Of a DNA stretch of 64,000 nucleotides, positions 60,487 to 64,000 are shown in pieces. The stretch is from NCBI GenBank assembly GCA_002708825.1, contig PAPF01000043.1, forward strand, positions 108,809 through 172,808. The letters are read 5' to 3'. The DNA is from Phyllobacteriaceae bacterium (GTDB taxonomy: Bacteria; Pseudomonadota; Alphaproteobacteria; Rhizobiales; Rhizobiaceae). Under the pieces are notes generated by a model. That model ran no database searches and was not told where the DNA came from. It saw only the letters and a list, made by a program, of their open reading frames with translations. A program made the position numbers and the translations under genes. The first letter of the stretch is position 1; the number at the start of each line of letters is the position of its first letter.

Positions 60487-60512
60487 GCGAAGAAAGTCAC
60501 CGCTTCGCGCCT
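60487..60512 (+). repeat. 26-base hairpin repeat, copy 2
   Basis: Matches the unit at 60296 at 25 of 26 bases, same orientation, start-to-start distance 191 bases. Confidence 0.75.
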
Positions 60513-60558
60513 TGGGGCAATGCGCCCTGAAACAAGTTTGACTGTCTGAACCGTTTAT

Positions 60559-60585
60559 CCCGCCCGGCGAACGTCGCGGCGGGTT
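60559..60585 (+). terminator. Terminator-like hairpin, copy 2
   Basis: CCCGCC and GGCGGG enclose 13 bases and are followed by TTTT. It lies about 90 bases before the AlpA-like gene and may insulate it from upstream transcription. Confidence 0.55.
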
Positions 60586-60675
60586 TTCCGTTTCCAAACA
60601 CCGTTTGGAATCCCGCGCCCGTATGACCGGCGCAAACCCTCCCGAGACTGACCCTCTACAATCAAGGACCATCAA

Positions 60676-60870
60676 ATGAACGCAAGCTACAAGCCTGCGG
60701 CCTTTGCCGTGCGCCAATTTTGCCGTTGGGCCAATATCTCCCGCTCGACCTTTTACAAGGAAGTGAAGGCGGGGCGAATCAAGCCAGTGAAACTGGGCGG
60801 CAAGACGCTGATACTGGTCAAGGAAGCCGAACGCTGGCTGGCTTCCCTTCCGGGCTTCCATGGCGAGTAG
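60676..60870 (+). CDS. AlpA/excisionase-like helix-turn-helix protein
   Basis: 64-aa DNA-binding protein with a MerR-type winged HTH: AVRQFCRWANISRSTFYKEV then AGRIKPVKLGGKTLILVKEAERWL. Such proteins act as excisionases or activators of integrase genes in islands. AAGGA precedes the ATG by seven bases. The following gene starts five bases after its stop, indicating one operon. Confidence 0.78.
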   Translation: MNASYKPAAFAVRQFCRWANISRSTFYKEVKAGRIKPVKLGGKTLILVKEAERWLASLPGFHGE

Positions 60871-60875
60871 GCCCG

Positions 60876-61289
60876 ATGGCAAAGCGGGTGAACCCGCGCC
60901 GCGTCAAGCGGCACCGGAATTACACCATCGAGGAAGCCGCCCGCGCGTTGGGCGTGGCCAAGGCGACCGTGCGGAACTGGATTGCCAAGGGCCTGCCCAT
61001 TCTGAAGGATCAGCGGCCTTTCCTGATCCTGGGCGGCGATCTGATAGCCTATCTGGAAGCCAGCGCACCCAAGAAGCAATCCTGCCAGCCGCATCAATGC
61101 TTCTGTTTCAGATGCCGATGCCCGCGTGATCCGGCCTTTGGCGAAGTCGAATACATGCCCGCAAATGCCGATGGCGGCACCATCCGGGCCTTGTGCAACG
61201 AATGCACTACCGTCATGCACAAGCGCGTTTCGGCCAAGGCGCTACCGGTCATAGAGCGCCGCGCGACTGTAAAAATCAGGCAAGCCTGA
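60876..61289 (+). CDS. HTH protein with cysteine-rich C-terminal domain
   Basis: 137 aa. The N-terminal half is a MerR/excisionase-type HTH (NYTIEEAARALGVAKATVRNWIAKGLPILKD). The C-terminal half has Cys clusters, CQPHQCFCFRCRCPRDP and later CNECTTVMHKR, that look like a zinc-binding knuckle. Not assigned to a named family. It is likely part of the recombination or control module with the neighbours; a role as second excisionase or recombinase co-factor is a guess. Confidence 0.72.
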   Translation: MAKRVNPRRVKRHRNYTIEEAARALGVAKATVRNWIAKGLPILKDQRPFLILGGDLIAYLEASAPKKQSCQPHQCFCFRCRCPRDPAFGEVEYMPANADGGTIRALCNECTTVMHKRVSAKALPVIERRATVKIRQA

Positions 61290-61601
61290 ACACGCATAGG
61301 CAATGGCTCCTAGCCCTGTCTGAATTTGCACTTCAACCGGTGCGCAAGTTCCCTGATCAAATACCAGGCCTTGACCGCCTCCTTGGGCAGGGGGGCTGCA
61401 AACTTGCCCGCCCTCATGGGGGAAACCGGTCCGGGGGCTTTCATCCATCGCAAACACAGGTTTTCCGCCGGGCACAAGGGAGGGGGCGTGTCGATCCCTG
61501 GGCGCTTTGGCTTGCCGACCGGTCGAAACCTCCACGGACCATAAACCGGGACAATTCGGATTTTCCTCCCAAGACAAACTGAACAGAAAAGGACGTTTGC
61601 C
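61290..61601. other. Intergenic region before second recombinase
   Basis: About 310 bases at genome-average GC without an acceptable gene or clear promoter. The last 30 bases hold the AAGGA ribosome site of the recombinase gene. No repeats were noticed. Confidence 0.45.
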
Positions 61602-62714
61602 ATGCGCAAGCACCATCCGAAGAACGAGCGGATCAAGCGCGCCTATCTGGCCTATCTGGAAGAGGCCAAGCGGTGCTCGATCAAGACCACGGATCAGGTC
61701 GCGGCGGCCATCGCCCTGTTCGAAGCCTCGACCAGATGGAAGGACTTCGCCGCCTTCCATGTCGAACAGGCCCGCGCCTTCAAGCGAAGCCAGTATGACG
61801 CGGTGAACCCGGAAACCGGCAAGCCGCTGGCCAAGGCAACCGTCCATTCCCGGCTCATGCATCTGAAGGCATTCTTCCATTGGCTGGCGGGCCAGCCGGG
61901 CTACAAGTCGCGGATCAGCTATTCCGACAGCGACTATTTCAACCCGTCCGCCAATGACACGCGCATTGCGACGGCGAAGAGGGAACGGCCCGCGCCGACG
62001 CTGGAACAGATTGGCCATGTCCTGAAGGCCATGCCAGCGAGAACCCTCATTGAAAAGCGGAACAGGGCGCTGGTTGCCTTCACAATCCTGACCGGGGCGC
62101 GTGACGATGCCTTGGCGTCCATGTCATGCAAGCATGTGGACCTGACCGCCGGAAAGGTGGAACAGGACGCGCGCGACGTGCGCACCAAGAACCGGAAGAC
62201 CTTCACCACATGGTTTTTCCCGGTGGGCGATGAACCCCGGACGATTGTTGAAGACTGGCTGGAAACGCTGAAGACCGAATGCCTGTTCGGCCCGGACGAC
62301 CCGCTTTTCCCGGCAACGGAAATGGGCTTGGTCAATGGAAAGTTCGCGGCGACTGGTCTTTCCCGGTCGCACTGGAGCAATGCCGGGCCAATCCGGCGCA
62401 TCTTCAGGGATGCCTTCACGCTGGCGGGCCTGCCCTATTTCAACCCGCACTCCTTCCGCAAGACGCTGGCCCGGCTGGGCGAAGAGCGTTGCAGTGGCAA
62501 GTCGCCCGAAGCGTTCAAGGCATGGAGCCAGAACCTGGGCCATGAACAGGTGCTCACCACCTTCATGAGCTATGGCACCGTGGCCAGCAACCGGCAGGCG
62601 GAAATCATGCGTAGTTTCGGAAAAACAACTTCAAATGAAAGTCCGCTCGATACGGAACTCAATCCGGATGAGATAGCGAGGCTGAAAATTTTGCTCCGCG
62701 AGACAAGAAACTAG
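61602..62714 (+). CDS. Tyrosine recombinase/phage-type integrase
   Basis: 370-aa site-specific recombinase unrelated in its N-terminus to the integrase at 58.7 kb: it has a SAM-like core-binding domain (about 10-110) but no DUF4102. Catalytic residues: Arg in LTGARDDALASM, His-x-x-Arg in NPHSFRKTLARL, His in NLGHEQVL and the nucleophile Tyr in FMSYGT. It appears intact. AAGGA lies nine bases before the ATG. With the AlpA-like and HTH/Cys proteins it forms a compact module, perhaps a mobile element of its own. Confidence 0.9.
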   Translation: MRKHHPKNERIKRAYLAYLEEAKRCSIKTTDQVAAAIALFEASTRWKDFAAFHVEQARAFKRSQYDAVNPETGKPLAKATVHSRLMHLKAFFHWLAGQPGYKSRISYSDSDYFNPSANDTRIATAKRERPAPTLEQIGHVLKAMPARTLIEKRNRALVAFTILTGARDDALASMSCKHVDLTAGKVEQDARDVRTKNRKTFTTWFFPVGDEPRTIVEDWLETLKTECLFGPDDPLFPATEMGLVNGKFAATGLSRSHWSNAGPIRRIFRDAFTLAGLPYFNPHSFRKTLARLGEERCSGKSPEAFKAWSQNLGHEQVLTTFMSYGTVASNRQAEIMRSFGKTTSNESPLDTELNPDEIARLKILLRETRN

Positions 62715-62966
62715 ACGCCCTCGAAAGCCAAACGCCTGGAACGTGCGGATAAGGATTGCAAAAAAGTCGAACGAATGACCGGAAAGGGGCCGGAAACCGT
62801 CAGTCAGGTTTCCGAATGGCCAGGCGGCAAAGCAGCCATTGAGCCAGGCTGTTTGCTGCAACGTTTTTGGCCCAGACCTGACGTTGGTTCGGAGCTCAGT
62901 TAAGGTCCGCTTCGAGCCAAAACCGTCACGACTATGTTCTCAAAAAGGCGCATCCTTTTCTGTGTA

Positions 62967-63821
62967 CTAGAAAAGAGCAACCGTAAGTTTTATAAAGGTA
63001 CTGACCGAGGGCACTAAGAGTAAGATAAATCCTAAGACGTAAAAAATCGCCGTGAAAAACCGCATTATGGGTTGGGAGTGGTCATCGATCTCGTACTTTA
63101 TGAATGCTATGTCAGACGCAAATTCTTGGGCCGCAACTGCTCTATACGGTTCAGAGAATGCCCAGATGACCTTCGGCGCCTGATAGGCCCGGTCAGCAAT
63201 TGCTTCTGCAATGAAATAGCCGGAACCGGCGACAAATTCGTGATGGAATTCTTGCCAACGATCACCTTCTTCGTCTTCTGTATTATCAAGCCATTCAGCA
63301 CGATCACGCTCTAGATATTTTCGATACACCTCCACCACTATTTCTGACGTGCGCAACCTGGTGCCTTCAGGGTAATCAAGAGTTGCAGTTTCTTGCCCGC
63401 GGTTATCATTTTGCGTGAATTTTTTCAGAATATCATCAAAGTAAGATAGGACAAATGTTCGAGCAGTCAGAGATTGAACAGCACTCGCAAAGTCCATACT
63501 ATCAGCAAATCGTGCTACGCTTACTGGGCAACAAAACCCATAGATTATAGATCCCGTTCCAACTAAAATAAGCCCGTAATACAGAAAATATACGTTTGTC
63601 AGGTTGAGCGATTCAGTGGCTGAAAGCCCCATGTTGTTAGAAACTTGATTGAAGAACCCGATCGCGTAGTCATTGAAAATAATTAGGTACGCGATCAATG
63701 GAGCGAACATAACCGCACGCATTAGAGGCAGGCTGCCAATTCGCCTAAGAGCTGACCAACTAATGATAAGCCCTACTCGGATAAGCGTGTTTGACTGTGC
63801 GGAATACGTGATAGATTTCAT
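62967..63821 (-). CDS. Hypothetical membrane protein, AT-rich
   Basis: 284-aa protein with hydrophobic segments at about residues 33-56, 76-98 and a long C-terminal pair at 252-284; the centre (about 110-245) is a soluble, charged domain (KYLERDRAEWLDNTEDEEGD). No family recognised. It is clearly more AT-rich than the host genes and than the recombinase next to it, and is likely cargo of the island. Start ATG 63821 has no clear ribosome site. A defence or stress role is possible only by location. Confidence 0.65.
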   Translation of the reverse strand: MKSITYSAQSNTLIRVGLIISWSALRRIGSLPLMRAVMFAPLIAYLIIFNDYAIGFFNQVSNNMGLSATESLNLTNVYFLYYGLILVGTGSIIYGFCCPVSVARFADSMDFASAVQSLTARTFVLSYFDDILKKFTQNDNRGQETATLDYPEGTRLRTSEIVVEVYRKYLERDRAEWLDNTEDEEGDRWQEFHHEFVAGSGYFIAEAIADRAYQAPKVIWAFSEPYRAVAAQEFASDIAFIKYEIDDHSQPIMRFFTAIFYVLGFILLLVPSVSTFIKLTVALF

Positions 63822-63904
63822 GTCTTTACAGTAGCACGGCCGCCGTGAGATCGCGAGATATTCCGTGTTGGATTGGACTGTGGACCTTCGTGCGAAGCGA
63901 TCTA

Positions 63905-64000
63905 GGCCCCGTTGACAAAAGGGATTCCCAATTCAGCGTGGTTCTGATTCAAGAATGCTTTTCGGGAGGCATTCTTGGCGCGCGGCGATCTGACAAACGA
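63905..64000 (+). mobile_element. Left end of IS5-family insertion sequence (runs off window)
   Basis: GGCCCCGTTGACAAAAGGGA at about 63905 looks like the terminal inverted repeat of rhizobial IS5-family (IS427-like) elements, and it follows CTAG, a typical target for that group. Seventy bases on, GGGAGGC precedes TTG 63975, which opens a frame MARGDLTN..., the usual N-terminus of these transposases. Only eight codons are inside the window, so identity rests on recall of this start and the end sequence. Confidence 0.6.

Larger units (their letters stand above)
59909..60675. other. Non-coding repeat-bearing region of the island
   Basis: About 770 bases without a believable gene. It contains two copies of a 26-base hairpin repeat (about 60296 and 60487), two related terminator-like hairpins (about 60101 and 60559), and short repeated phrases such as CGCCCTGAAAC near 60430 and 60522. 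Short open frames here have no ribosome sites. It may be a decayed gene region or a control region for the recombinase module downstream. Confidence 0.6.

Overview
The window is high-GC chromosomal DNA from an alphaproteobacterium, most likely of the order Rhizobiales (Hyphomicrobiales). This rests on gene order: mutS beside olsB; sppA-ihfB-lapA divergent from lptC-lptA-lptB-rpoN-hpf-ptsN; a DUF1150 gene beside hsp20; hrcA-grpE divergent from rph-rdgB-hemW. Genes are closely packed, often with ATGA start/stop overlaps, and no rRNA or tRNA gene was seen. The genus cannot be told from the sequence alone.

Layout. 1-9.5 kb: mutS (cut by the left edge), ornithine-lipid acyltransferase olsB, a hybrid histidine kinase, an AcuI-like reductase, lspA and two RNA methyltransferases. 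9.5-17.5 kb: an ornithine cyclodeaminase-like gene, lapA, ihfB, sppA, the Lpt genes, rpoN, hpf and ptsN. 17.5-25.9 kb: DUF1150/Hsp20, nucleoside hydrolase and ribokinase separated by an AT-rich insertion, DNA repair genes (an Ada-like gene and nth), and adenosine kinase. 25.9-37 kb: grpE, hrcA (broken by an in-frame amber codon), rph, rdgB, hemW, dxs, a P450 and gyrB. 37-38.9 kb: a small GT32-type glycosyltransferase and a thioesterase.

38.9-48.3 kb is a protocatechuate 4,5-cleavage (meta) cluster in two divergent operons around a LysR regulator that carries two tandem DNA-binding domains. Together they encode two different LigAB-type ring-cleavage dioxygenases, the semialdehyde dehydrogenase LigC, the lactonase LigI, a PrpF-type tautomerase, a GalB-type hydratase and the LigK aldolase. 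This is enough to take protocatechuate to pyruvate and oxaloacetate. 48.4-50.7 kb: an acetamidase/formamidase family gene and a diguanylate cyclase.

50.7-56.5 kb is a phosphate-saving membrane-lipid locus: a GT4 glycosyltransferase divergent from sqdB (sulfolipid), then phnN, a PlcP-like phospholipase C and btaA-btaB (betaine lipid). Pho-box-like 11-bp-phased repeats precede sqdB and plcP, and also the distant olsB. This suggests one PhoB regulon that replaces phospholipids with sulfolipid, betaine lipid and ornithine lipid.

56.6-58.3 kb: a cupin, a small exported peptide, a CpxP/Spy-like periplasmic protein and a Crp/Fnr regulator. From about 58.4 kb to the right edge lies a mobile island: two unrelated tyrosine recombinases, an AlpA-like protein, an HTH protein with a cysteine-rich tail, repeated hairpins, an AT-rich membrane protein of unknown function, and the left end of an IS5-family element running off the window.
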